DNA of 64,000 nucleotides from Eurosta solidaginis. Its lineage: Eukaryota > Arthropoda > Insecta > Diptera > Tephritidae. Every line of letters begins with the position of its first letter. Position 1 is the first letter of the stretch. The position numbers were made by a program, and so were the translations under genes. Positions 34,301 to 44,330 of the stretch are shown here, piece after piece. The stretch is from contig NC_090322.1 in NCBI RefSeq assembly GCF_040869045.1, positions 186,805,477 to 186,869,476 on the forward strand, in the 5' to 3' direction. A model generated the notes under the pieces. It searched no databases. It was given only the letters and a program-made list of their open reading frames with translations, and was not told the DNA's origin.

Positions 34301-34596
34301 TATACGCAGACATCAACATAGTCCAGCGAATTAAAACGCAGCGGCTGCGCTGGCTAGGCCATGTTATGCGAATGAAAGATGATGCTCCGGCCAAGAAAGT
34401 GTTTCTATCGGAACCCGCCTATGGAAGCAGAGGTAGAGGGCGGCCACTCCGTTGGAAGGACCAGGTGGAAAACGATTTAAACTCCCTTGGTGTGACCATT
34501 TGGCGCCGGTTGGCGGAGCGAAGGAGCGACTGGCGCGCCTTGTTGGACGGCCATAACCGTTTAGACGGTTAAGCGCCAATTAAGTAAGTAAGTAAG
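31374..34596 (+). mobile_element. Complete RTE-type LINE with 12-bp target-site duplication
   Basis: TTGTTAGGAACT lies at 31362-31373 and again at 34597-34608. The element has a 205-bp leader, one long ORF and a very short 3' end finishing in TAAGTAAGTAAGTAAG, the tandem-repeat end typical of RTE elements. There is no poly(A). Its exact duplication and near-intact ORF mean a recent insertion. Confidence 0.92.
31579..34572 (+). pseudogene. RTE ORF: endonuclease plus reverse transcriptase, two in-frame stops
   Basis: A single frame of 997 codons, starting at the first ATG after a stop at 31564. Residues about 30-255 form an APE-type endonuclease (ACTWNVRSL, IQEMRW, GDFNARVGK, IDSDHYLVA). A charged linker follows. 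The reverse transcriptase has LKNNKAVGADGLPAELFKFG, CPVHKKGD, NYRGISLLN, VDFKAAFDS (motif A, about residue 632), GFRQGDPLS (B) and YADD (C, about residue 730), and the end is GRGRPLRWKDQV and WRRLAERRSDWR. TGA codons at 32263-32265 and 32332-32334 interrupt the endonuclease; both are single-base changes of likely GGA and CGA. The rest is open, so the reverse transcriptase is intact as sequence. Confidence 0.9.
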
Positions 34597-34639
34597 TTGT
34601 TAGGAACTTGGACCCACTTCACCGCAGTCGCAATTAGAC

Positions 34640-34733
34640 CAAATCGACGCAAATTTTCTTGGGAGTTGACATTTTGCAGTACGGCGAATTGGGCTGAATT
34701 CGCTTTGCTATCACCTAGTATAGATTCGACTTG
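34640..34733 (-). mobile_element. Partial copy of the CAAGGCGAAT MITE
   Basis: Ends in GTATAGATTCGACTTG and has GTACGGCGAATTGGGCTGAA upstream, as in the complete copies. Confidence 0.6.
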
Positions 34734-34839
34734 ATGTCAATTTAAAATAAAATATGCTTTCTTTCATTATACTGACATTCTAAAACGATTAGATATTAGT
34801 AGAAGTAAAAATAAGCACAAACTAGCAACTAGCTGTACT

Positions 34840-35035
34840 CAAGGCGAATTCAGTAGCAAGTGTTGTTATCCCATAGCTGATGACTTCTTCTTGATTAATT
34901 TCCATACAGTGCCTTGTACTTTAATATGTCAGTTAATCGAAATCAATTAAAATTTTCTTTTTTCTTTTCTTGACATTCTTCTGCACGGCGAATTGGTTGA
35001 ATTCGCTTTGCCACCACCTAGTTGGATTCGCCTTG
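34840..35035 (-). mobile_element. CAAGGCGAAT MITE, complete, 8-bp duplication GCTGTACT
   Basis: 196 bp between CAAGGCGAATTC and GGATTCGCCTTG; GCTGTACT on both sides (34832-34839 and 35036-35043). The 8-bp duplication indicates hAT-type transposition. Non-coding. Confidence 0.85.
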
Positions 35036-35151
35036 GCTGTACTCATACCATCATCTGGTTCTAAATTCGTTCTGGTAACAACAAACTTTCGTTCTGTTGT
35101 CTTTCATTAGGAATATGAATGTTAAATATATGTATGTGTATTGGATTTCAG

Positions 35152-35332
35152 CAGGGCGAATTCAGTTCAGGGTGATGACACGCCAACTGATTGCTAGCTA
35201 TTGTGATTTTCCTAGCCGGGAACTGAGGATGTCAGTAAAAAACAAGGCAAATTTCCTTTTGATTTGACATTTTGGGTTACGGCGAATTGTTTCTGAATTC
35301 CCTTTGCTTTCACCTTGTATGTATTCGCCATG
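35152..35332 (-). mobile_element. CAAGGCGAAT MITE, older copy
   Basis: Starts CAGGGCGAATTCAG and ends TATTCGCCATG; inner TTTGACATTTTGGGTTACGG matches the family with many substitutions. Confidence 0.65.
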
Positions 35333-35399
35333 AGTTTCCGTGGCGCAAAAGCAAGGCGAATTCATTACAGGTGGTGTTATCCCATCAGCTGATTGCTTC

Positions 35400-35588
35400 T
35401 TCTTGATCCAGGCGAATTCAGTAGAGGTGGTGTTATCCCAACAGCTGATTGCTTCTTCTTGATAATTTTCCATACAAAGCCTTGTACAGCAATATGTCAG
35501 TTATGAAAATTTTCTTTTGACTTCACATTCTTCTCCACGGCGAATTGATTGCATTAGCTTTGCCACCACCTGGTATGGATTCGTCTTG
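35400..35588 (-). mobile_element. Nested MITE copy 1
   Basis: Lies between two CTTCTTGA words (35392-35399 and 35589-35596) that are a duplicated piece of the outer copy. Ends are degraded (TCCAGGCGAATTC and GATTCGTCTTG). Confidence 0.7.
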
Positions 35589-35613
35589 CTTCTTGATAAT
35601 TTTCCATACAAAG

Positions 35614-35804
35614 CAAGGCGAATCTATACAGGTGGTGGCAAAGCGAATTCAATCAATTCGCCGTGCAGAAGAATGTCAAGGCAAAAGAAAATTTTCATTG
35701 ATTTCGATAAACTGACATTTTGCAGTGCAAGGCGTTGTATGGAAGATTATCAAGAAGAAGCAATCAGCTGATGGATTAACACCACCTGTAATGAATTCGC
35801 CTTG
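35614..35804 (+). mobile_element. Nested MITE copy 2, 191 bp
   Basis: CAAGGCGAATCTATACAGGT to ATGAATTCGCCTTG, flanked by ATACAAAG at 35606-35613 and 35805-35812. Inverted orientation relative to the host copy. The extended TIRs share ACAGGTGGTG. Confidence 0.88.
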
Positions 35805-36059
35805 ATACAAAGCCTTGTACAACAAAATGTCAGTTAATCAAAATCTATGAAAATTTTCTTTTGGCTTGACATTCATCTACACGGCGAATTGCTTGTACTC
35901 GCTTCGCCACCACCTGGTATAGATTCGACAGACAAAAGGTTCAAAAAAAAAAAAGACAAAATACAAAGCAAAAGGCAAACCCACGAAACGAGAGGCAGAG
36001 TTAAGTAGTAAAAAAAACTCTTTGGCAAGTTTTAAATTAGGACGAGAGTTTAGATGTGA

Positions 36060-36480
36060 CAAGAAAAGCGCCCCAGCAAACCATGGCTAGTACCGTAGAA
36101 TCAGCTTTCTTAATAAAGCATATTTACCACCGGCGAAGTGACTTGTGCGATACGGTTAAGTTTGCAGAAGACTTAAGTATGATAAAAAAAATCACCACGC
36201 GATAAATCCCTGTCTGCTTCAAAATCGCATTCGACAGATCAAACAGGAGCTGCGTGTATACTGCTATGGCTGAATTTAAGTTCCGTGCAAAGCGCACGTG
36301 GCTATGCAAAATATCGTTGCTTAACACCACCCCGTCTATATATGGGAAGGACTTCTTCGAGTCAATTGAAACCAAACGGGGATTTGTACAAAGTTCCTCC
36401 GTATTGCGCGATTCCTTGAGGCAAGAGAAGATAGCCCCAGCTGCAGAAGTAAACTGCAAAGGTGTTAAAAAGATATAGGT
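36060..36480 (+). pseudogene. RTE reverse transcriptase fragment, decayed
   Basis: The frame 36254-36478 aligns with motif A to B of the complete RTE: YTAMAEFKFRAK, WLCKISLLNTT, FESIETKRGFVQ. The QGDPLS core is lost. ACCGTAGAATCAGCTTTCTT upstream corresponds to NYRGISLLN. Older than the 31.4-kb copy. Confidence 0.75.
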
Positions 36481-36619
36481 TCGTCCTTCGTAAACGCGGC
36501 CTACATTCTGCTTTTTTTGGCGTAAATGAAAAAGCAAAAAAAAACAAAAAAGAGTGTGTTGTGGTATACTGTGTACTAGTACAGGTATGAATTGAACTAT
36601 TGATAGCTTTGCCGATTTG

Positions 36620-37000
36620 AGAATCAGTGTTATCAGCGGCAATAACGCGATATGCGCTGGACTTGGCAACCGCCAAACAAAACCTCTCCTATTGAAAAAA
36701 TCTAACAAAATTTTTTTCTTTTTGGAGATGACCACGGAAAACGTTTCAAGGACTATAATTTAAGGGCATGTACCTGGAACTCCCGTATCTTTTCGGGAAA
36801 GATCCCGATTCCCGGCTAGTTGATTTCCCCTTGAAGGGAAATACCGAGATAATCAGGATACATGAAAGTCTAGGAGGGCAATTAGGCCTCGCCACGTCTA
36901 ATACAGTGACCGGAGGGAGAGAGCTATGGTGTTGGTTTTGTGGGTGAAAGGGACATCGGAGCCAGTACTGCCACTAACGTCACGCGGCTAACGTGAATAT
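36620..37000 (+). pseudogene. RTE 5' end and endonuclease fragment, decayed
   Basis: GATGACCACGGAAAACGTTT and AAGGGCATGTACCTGGAACT match the DDHGKR and RACTWN region of the complete RTE. It lies after, not before, the reverse transcriptase fragment at 36.1-36.5 kb, so the two come from separate or rearranged insertions. Confidence 0.7.
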
Positions 37001-37605
37001 TGACTTTTTACCATGAAAAACTAGAAAAGACGTACAATGACTGACTTCATTTAATTTGTATGAACTCATCTTGTAGTGAATACGCTTTACTAATAGACAT
37101 GCGAAAACAAAATACGTTCCAAAAGCAAAGGGGTATGAGAAAACGCAACGTGGGTTAGGAGAGTGCATACAACAACGTGGCAGACAACCTCGTTTGTGGG
37201 TCAACGACGCCTTCATAAATCTGCACTTGTCAAAGAGGTTAATGAATGAAATGGCGAGGTGGCATTAAATTGTGTGTGATCTTACAACTGTTAACAATGG
37301 GATCTATATTAAGTGTGTTGCTACGTACTTAAGCTGCATTTGCTCTATTTTCTTGCAACCATATAAAAAAACGTTGCTTGGTGCTTCGTTTTGTTGTTAA
37401 AAAAAATCAACAGCAAAGCCACGTGAAAGGATAAAAATACATAACAGATTGTTGGACTAGATATTAAACAGAAACGGAAATTTGATAGATTTAAAAAAAA
37501 ATGGATATGATTGTGAGGATATATATTTTCGAGCCGGACCCGTGCGCATCTTGTGCAACCAATATAAAAGTCTCAAATATCAACAGAAATCAGCTGTTCT
37601 AACAT
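37001..37605. other. Intergenic with a short repeat scrap
   Basis: 37530-37600 (GAGCCGGACCCGTGCGCATC, ATCAGCTGTTCT) matches 21795-21880. Nothing else recognised. Confidence 0.45.
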
Positions 37606-37773
37606 ACAAAATTTAGAAAACAAATTTTCTAAGCGGGCCAGCCCCTCCGCAGGGATTTAGCAAACATTCAGTGTATTTCTGCCATGAAAAGCTTCGGCTA
37701 CCTTGTAACTGCCGTCCCTGTTGTTGTTGTTGTTGTTGTAGCAATGCTCGCCCCACCTAATAGCCGCGACCGG

Positions 37774-40700
37774 TCACAAATTGTCATCAATATCCTCTAA
37801 CGGGAGTCCAAGGAAACTTGCCGTTTCGACAGGGGTGGACCATAAGGAAAGGGGTGTTAGAGGCGTTGGTTCCACATTACAATTAAAGAGATGGTTGGTG
37901 TCATGTGGGGACACATTGCAAGCAGGGCATACATTTTGTATGTCAGGGTTGATTCTGGATAGGTAAGAGTTTAACCTGTTACAGTATCCAGAACGATGTT
38001 GAGCAAGAGTGACACGCATTTCCCTGGGGAGTATGCGTTCCTCTTCTGCGAGTTCTGGATATTTTTCTTCAAGTACTGGATTCACCGGGCAATTCCCGGC
38101 ATAAAAGTCCGACGCCTGTCTATGGAGTTCACCAAGGACCTGCTTGTGTTTTTTCGCTTCATACGGCTGGGTTCTCAGGTGCCGTATTTCCTCAAAATGC
38201 TTACGGAGATGACTCCTTAGGCCCCTAGGCGGTGCTGGTTCGTCAATCAGATGTCTGTTGGGATGCCCAGATTTCTGGGTATTCAACAGAAACTGTTTGG
38301 TCAGCATCTCATTTCTCTCCCTGATGGGAAGTATTCTCGCCTCATTATGCAGATGGTGTTCTGGGGACATAAGAAACAGCCCGTGGCGATTCTGAGAGCA
38401 GTATTTTGGCAGGCCTGTAGTTTCTTCCAGTGGGTGGTTTTTGGGCTTGGCGACCATATGGGTGACGCGTAGCACGTAATCGGCTGGATAATTGCTTTGT
38501 ATGTGGTCAAGAGCGTTTCTTTATCTTTTCCCCAGGTACTGCCAGCAAGGGATTTGAGGATTTTATTACGGCTCTGAATTCTTGGAACAATTGCGGTTAC
38601 GTGCGCACCAAAATGTAGATCCTGATCAAACGTCACACCCAGGATTTTGGGGTGTAGGACAGTCGGTAGCGTAGTGCCATCGACGTGGATGTTCAAAATG
38701 GTCGACATTTGGGACGTCTATGTTGTGAATAAGGTCGCGGAAGATTTAGTAGGTGACAATGCCAGGTTTCGCGAGGCGAATAAACTGGAGAGATCAGGGA
38801 GATAGCCGTTTATTTTATTGCATAGCTCATCGATCTCTGGGCCTGGGCCTGTGGCCATTATTGTGCAGTCATCGGCGTAGGAAACGATTGTGACTCCTTC
38901 CGGTGGTGAAGGTAGCTTAGATATGTAGAAATTAAACAAAAGCGGGGATAGGACACCACCCTGTGGCACCCCTTGTTTAATTCTCCTTTGTTTTGATGTT
39001 TCGTTTCTGAATTGCACCGATGCCTGCCGACCACCCAGATAATTTGCGGTCCACCTTTTAAGACATGGGGGAAGGGTAGACCCTTCCAGGTCTTGCAGTA
39101 ACGAGCCATGGTTGACCGTATCAAAAGTTTTTGATAGGTCTAACGCTACGAGTACTGTTCTATGGTGGGGATATTGATTCAAACCGCAATTTATCTGGGT
39201 GCTAATGACATTTAGCGCGGAGGTAGTGCTATGGAGTTTTCTGAAGCCATGCTGATGAGGGGCTAGCTGCAAATGTGCTTGGAAATAAGGGAGCAAAATG
39301 GCTTCAAGCGTCTTTGCCACTGGCGATAGGAGAGATATCGGACGATATGACTCCCCTACGTTAGCTGGTTTCCCAGGCTTTAGTAGCGGGACCACCTTGG
39401 CCATTTTCCATTTCTCGGGTATGACAAAGGTGGAAAGAGACAGGTTGAAGACATGCGCTAAATATTTGAAACCCTCTTTCCCTAGGTTTTTAAGCATCGG
39501 CATGGCTATGCCGTCTAGGCCCACTGCTTTGGATGGTTTAGCGCGACCAATGGCGTCCTCAACCTCTCTAGGGGTGATGGTAATTGGTGACGCGCTGAGT
39601 TTGTGTTTATGTGCGTGTCTATTGGCTCTCCGTCTATCTTTGTCGACCGTAGGATGCATTATATATTGTCGGCAGAAAGCGCTCGCGCATTTTTTCGCAT
39701 CCGACAGCACCTTATCGCCAAAGGCGATGGAAACTTTGTCTTTGTGTTTAGTCGGATTCGATAGGGACTTTACGGTGGACCAAAGTTTACCTACACCGGT
39801 AGAGAGGTTACAACCTCTTAGGTGCTCTTCCCATTTCGCCCCCTTGTGTTCGTCCACGAGCAATCTGATGCGTTGGTTTATATCCCTTATTTGGGGGTCG
39901 CCTGGATCAAGCTGTCTTATAAGGTCGCGTTCCCTCGCTAAGCTCGCGGCCTCCGCCGAGAAGTGGGGCCGGATTTCGGGAATTCTCCCGGCGGGAATGA
40001 AATGTGCCGAGGCGGATTCAATGACCTTACGGAAGGCACGCTCCCCTTGGCGGGCATCAGTCGGGATAGGGAGGGCAGCAAAGCTGCTGTCTGTTGCAGA
40101 TTTATATTCTTCCCACTTTCCTTTTTTGAAGTTTATGAAAGTGCGTTTTTCGGTGACGATGAAGTCGGCGGTACGCTCGAACGAAATAAGTATAGGCAGG
40201 TGGTCGGATGCCAATGTTACCATCGGCTGCCAGTTGACGCAGTTTACGAGTTCTGCGCTCACGATTGAGATATCTGGCGAGCTATGACAGCTTCCTACCA
40301 TACGTGTGGGGGCGTCTCCGTTTATTGTGCAGAACGTCGTTTCGTCTATTTGATCCGCCAACATCTCACCCCTACTGTCCGCCCGCAAGTTTGAATGCCA
40401 TAGGTCGTGATGGGCATTGAAATCGCCTAAGATAATGCGATTGTTGCCAGTGAGTAAGGCCTCGATATTAGGGCGGTATCCACTGGGGCAACAGGTGACA
40501 GGAGGGATGTAGATGTTGATGATTTCTAGATTTGCATCGCCTGACCGGACAGATAGGCCTTGACGTTCTAAGACATTGTCCCTGCGGTCGATGCCAGGAT
40601 CAAATATATGATATTGCACAGAGTGGTGTATAATAAACGCGAGGTCGCCTCCATTTCCGCTCTCGCGGTCTTTCCTGTGGACATTATAACCAGAGCAGGT

Positions 40701-41755
40701 CTGCAATGCAGATCTTGCTGTGAGTTTAATCTCTTGAATCGCAGCAATGCGGATGTTGTGCCGCTTCATGAAATCGACTATCTCCGTAATCTTCCCAGTT
40801 AGTCCATTACAGTTGAACTGCAGAATTCTGAAGTGCATGAGGGGTGACGCCGCCACTCTAGGGGTAAGTGACGGGTGACTACGCCTAGGTTGTGGAAGGC
40901 CAGGACGCAATTGCTGTTGTGGCCTTGGGACTGGGCGCCTTTGGGCAAGCATTGGGGTACCCGGATGATTTGGGTTTGCGACCTGGCAACATGGCGCGAT
41001 GAAACCCGTAGAGGGGTTGCCGTCGCGGAGACCAGAACATCTAGGAAAGTGGCACCACCCAAGGCAGGAGCTGCATTGAGCGGATGTCGCAAACCTATAT
41101 ATTCTGTGCTGGCAGACGGTGCAAACGGAGGCAGGGACTAAGAGTCTGTTTCCCTGACCTGCACGATTGCTGCAGAAAAGAGGGGGGGAGAAGAAGACGG
41201 GGGCAGGGGCTGATGCTCAGCATTGCTACCAGCTCTACTACGAAGGTAGCAGTTATGAGTGGTATCAGCTGTTTGAGTTGTTGGCGCCGTGGGGCGCGAG
41301 CAGCAGCGGGTACTTGTTGTTTCTTGCTGAGCAGCGAAGCTGCTGGAAGGTAGTGGGGATACGCTTAGGCGTAGACTACGGGACGCCCTTGGGCGTGAGC
41401 AGCAAGGAGCCACAAAGGATTTATAAAAGTTACGTGGACGTCGGGTTTTGGGATCAAGCCCAGAACAACCTGTCCGATGCAACCATCCCTTGCACGAGAC
41501 ACACTGAACAGAGTATGACCGTCCTAAAAAGATTCTTTTCTGGCAAATGCAGCAAAACCATTTCTCAGGACCGGGGTCAGGAGACGGACCCGGATTGGGT
41601 TCGATACCTTCCCGGAGTAAGAGAATATGTAGCAGTCCTGCTGCAAGGAGCTGCTAGGAGGATGACAATTTGTGGGAGGGACGAAACAAATTAAATGGGG
41701 TCACACTGAAATGACAGTCCTTGGTCGGGAAAAATCCCGAGTCGCTCCCGTACAT
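37774..41755 (-). pseudogene. LINE polyprotein: 2A-like motif, two PHD-like zinc modules, endonuclease, RT, Cys/His end
   Basis: Order on the minus strand: ATG at 41755; 2A-like GIEPNPGP at 41585-41608; PHD-like module 1 (about 41390-41555: CCIC, CVSCKGWLHRTGC, CC); a Ser/Pro-rich linker; PHD-like module 2 (about 40985-41126: CTVC, CSSCLGWCHFPRC, CC); endonuclease (LQFNCNGLTG, GDFNAHH, SDHLPI); reverse transcriptase (RPISLLSPVAK, LDLSKTFDTVNHG, GVPQGGVLSP, YADD); C-terminal CPAC..H..FNC. Lesions: TAG at 41654-41656, a frameshift near 41150-41200, TAG at 38718-38720 (TGG in the other copy) and a one-base loss near 38370. No separate ORF1/gag precedes it. Clade not settled; motifs fit the broad I/Jockey side. 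Confidence 0.85.
41585..41608 (-). other. 2A-like (ribosome-skipping) motif in LINE N-terminus
   Basis: The codons give GLLHILLLREGIEPNPGP, about 57 residues after the ATG. The 2A consensus ends D(V/I)ExNPG|P after a leucine-rich helix; this has all of it except Gly for Asp. It sits just before the first zinc module, where 2A motifs are known in other APE-type LINEs. Confidence 0.6.
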
Positions 41756-41880
41756 AGAACCGACTGCCTTGGAAAGCGAACTGCCGTCCCTCGGATTTGT
41801 AGGAAAAATTTAAATAGGAGCACGACGCAACTTCGAAGAAAATCTCGGCCTAAAACTCCTCGAAGGTAAATCGCGCCAAG

Positions 41881-42900
41881 TATTTAATATATATTTTTTT
41901 TATTTCGATGTCGGGACTGTTTTGGAGCTACTTCAGTATGATTTTCGAGATCAAGAACGCACTATTTCGGGATTGTTTTCAGGATCGTTTTGGCACTGTT
42001 TCTAGATTGTGTTAGGGATCGTTTCGGGGCTTTGGTTCAGAATCAAATTTCTAAACTGTGTGTCATTTTCAAGGCCTTTAGTTTGCAATATTGGGTATGT
42101 TGCGAAGAAGTGTACCCTAAAGTCTGCAACGTGCGGCAGGACAGCCTTGCCCCTACTCTTCCGGTGTGATATTCTTCCATGTCTGGACCGGAAAGCAAAA
42201 CAACGCCACGCCCCAGTTCAAAAGACACCTCCGGAGCAAGTTGAAATATCAAAATCCGGAGGCAAAGTTAGAAGTAGATAAGTTGCAATCTTCATGATTA
42301 GATCCATCCAGGTCAAAAATAACGCCGAGGTCGTCGGGGCCGCTATAAGCTCAGTACGTAAAACCAAATCGGAAAGTGTTTTAATATTATCTTATACTGC
42401 CACACAACCAGCAAAGAAGACATGGCAATTATTTGAAAAGTGGCTGGCGAGAACAGAGGTACGTATCTTGCAATTCTCAGCAAACTATGATATACAGAAG
42501 AGGGCAGCAGTTGAATTGAACAAAGGTGTAGGCTCCTGTTTACTAGTAAAGGATAGGATATGTGTCAATGTAGGTTACGACGCAGGATAGATGTGTAGTA
42601 AATGCTATGGACTGATGCAGTAGACTGAAAAAGCTCTGACAGAAGTAACAAACTTTTTGGAATTGTGGGAAAAGTGGCGCCAATGCCTCGGTATGTAAAA
42701 AAAATCAAAGTGATTTCTATGGCAGTCACATAAGGTTGGCCACCTTACCAGGTCTGGGACATGCAGCACCTTTAGAGGGACTTGCTGCTGGAAGTGGCAG
42801 AAAATAGCTCGCTTCATTCAACGCAGTCTAAAGATGTATTAATAGTATAAAAGAGGGACGAAGACATTTCCGTTGATCTGTAAAGGTACCCGCGACGCAA
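41881..42900 (+). other. Decayed sequence, possibly LINE ORF scraps
   Basis: 41890-42040 has loosely repeated TTTCGGGATTGTTT-like words that recur at 46630-46870. The frame 42294-42590 (start MIRSIQVKNNAEVVGAAISS) has moderate complexity and might be a decayed LINE endonuclease start, but no catalytic motif is visible. I cannot name it. Confidence 0.25.
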
Positions 42901-43369
42901 GTGGCGTAGAGGATATGTTCAGTACATATGTAAGAACGAAACGAAAAGACGACTCAATCATGTGAGATAAGCCAAAAAACTCACGGTAAAATGCGAGAGC
43001 TTAAGATTCTCGTCACTAACCCTTAGAGAGAAGCAAGTAGTCTCATTTGGGAAGCATTTCTTCCTTCCGCGTTATCAAAAATAAAGTATACATTATTTTG
43101 AAAACTCCTGGCCTTGAGTTCATTAAATACTTCCGTAATTTTTGTTAATATTGTAGTTTTTAGTCTTTATTTAATTGCCTATTATTTCTAATTCTATTTA
43201 GTTCATTTAGTGACTCATTATTACAAGGACTCTTTCCTGACAATTTGTTACAATCTAAGTCCTCAATACATAATCCTTCCAAAGACTTTATTCGACTCTG
43301 CGACACGTATGCTTCTCCCTCCTTCAACTCCAAAATATTTTGATGTCACTTCTACCGGACTGTATGTAA
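42901..43369. other. Intergenic, nothing recognised
   Basis: No feature supported. Confidence 0.4.
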
Positions 43370-44010
43370 TATTTGTTCCAAATATGAGCCAAATCGGTCG
43401 CTTTCTATTCATGTATATATTATGTGTTCCAAATATGGACCAAATCGGACCACAAATACGATTTTTTGAATATCTCAATCTTTGCGCCACCTAGCGGGAT
43501 TTTTTTCATAGGTCGCTTTCTATTACTGAATGTATTATGTGTTCCAAATATGAGCCAAATCGGACCAAAAATACGATTTTTGTGAATATCTCGATCCTTG
43601 CGCAACCTAGCGGCGATTCTTTCTCATAGGTCACTTTCTATTCCTGTATATATTATGTGTTTCAAATATGAGCCAAATCGGACCACCAATACGATTTTTT
43701 TGAATATCTCGATACCTACGCCACCTAGCGGCGATTTTTTCATAGGTCGCTTTCTATTCATGTATGTATTATGTGTTCCAAATATGAGCCAAATGGGAGC
43801 ACAAATACGATTTTTTGAAATATTTCGATCAATGCGCCAACTATCGGAGTTTTTTTCTTATCATTGCATTGTCATCGGGTTCTGAATTACATTCCAAGTT
43901 TCAAGCTTTTAGCTTATCGGGAAGTTACTTAAATTTTGATTACAAAATTCGTTCACAACGGCCGGCCTGTCAAGTCAAGCTGAATAAAACCGTTTAAAAA
44001 TAAACTTTGC
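43370..44010 (+). repeat. ~116-bp tandem repeats, four units plus partial, with unique tail
   Basis: TATGTGTTCCAAATATG-type words start at about 43421, 43536, 43654 and 43770 (spacing 115-118). Each unit also has CAAATCGGACCA, ATACGATTTTTT, GCGCCACCTAGCGG and CATAGGTCGCTTTCTATT. The tail (43810-44010, TCGGAGTTTTTTTCTTATCA to CGGCCGGCC) is shared with 48430-48620. Open frames on both strands here are only the repeat in translation. Confidence 0.85.
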
Positions 44011-44069
44011 GTTTTCCACAAAAATTATGATAGAAGTAAATAAGCGGCCTCCTACCAAAACAACACCAA

Positions 44070-44330
44070 TACTTTAGAAACAAGTTTTTTAATTAAAACA
44101 AAGTTTTTTTAAGCGGGGTCGCCCCTAGGCAGTGGCAAGCATTCCGATTGTATTTCTGATATAAAAAAGTGAAAACTCATCTATCTTGTAATGCCGTTCT
44201 GAGTCGGCGTAAATCATGTAGGTCCCGTCCAGCCAATTCGTGGGAAAAATTAAAAAGGAGCACAACGCAAATTGGTAGAGAAGCTGGGCCTAAAATCATC
44301 TCTTCAGAGGTTAAATAAACAACTAACCGA
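44070..44330 (+). mobile_element. tRNA-derived SINE body
   Basis: AAGCGGGGTCGCCCCTAGGC, GTAGGTCCCGTCCAGCCAAT, GGAGCACAACGCAAATTGG and AAGCTGGGCCTAAAATC in family order. The tRNA-like head is lacking. Confidence 0.75.

Larger units (their letters stand above)
35352..35935 (-). mobile_element. CAAGGCGAAT MITE, outer copy carrying two nested copies
   Basis: The outer copy runs 35352-~35399, 35589-35613 and 35805-35935. It starts CAAGGCGAATTCATTACAGG and ends GATTCGACAG, with CAAAAG on both flanks. Two copies of the same element are inserted into it, both showing 8-bp duplications of the outer sequence. Confidence 0.8.
37720..41778 (-). mobile_element. Complete 4.06-kb APE-type LINE with (CAA)n tail and 13-bp duplication
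   Basis: AACTGCCGTCCCT is present at 37707-37719 and 41779-41791. On the minus strand the element begins CGCTTTCCAAGGCAGTCGG, has an ATG 24 bases in, one long coding region and ends GAGCATTGCTACAACAACAA followed by more CAA. Exact duplication and full length mean a fairly young insertion, though the ORF has already picked up two stops and two frameshifts. 2.3-5.8 kb is an older relative and 50.2-50.5 kb a 5' scrap. Confidence 0.92.
37606..41880 (+). mobile_element. tRNA-derived SINE body, split by the 4.06-kb LINE
   Basis: 37606-37706 has the GCGGGCCAGCCCCTCCGCAG and TTCTGCCATGAAAAG blocks and 41792-41880 continues with TTTGTAGGAAAAATTT, GGAGCACGACGCAACTTC and CTCGGCCTA. About 25 bases of the SINE consensus are missing at the junction. 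The tRNA-like head is absent. Confidence 0.75.

Noticed and set aside
36124..36735. 203-codon minus-strand frame
   Set aside because: Antisense of RTE fragments; composition explained by the RTE on the plus strand.
39298..40287. 329-codon plus-strand open frame
   Set aside because: It is the antisense of the LINE endonuclease/RT region; the minus-strand frame has all the motifs. The equivalent frame occurs at 3768-4505 opposite the older copy.
41167..41694. 175-codon plus-strand open frame
   Set aside because: Antisense of the zinc-module region of the LINE; no own features.
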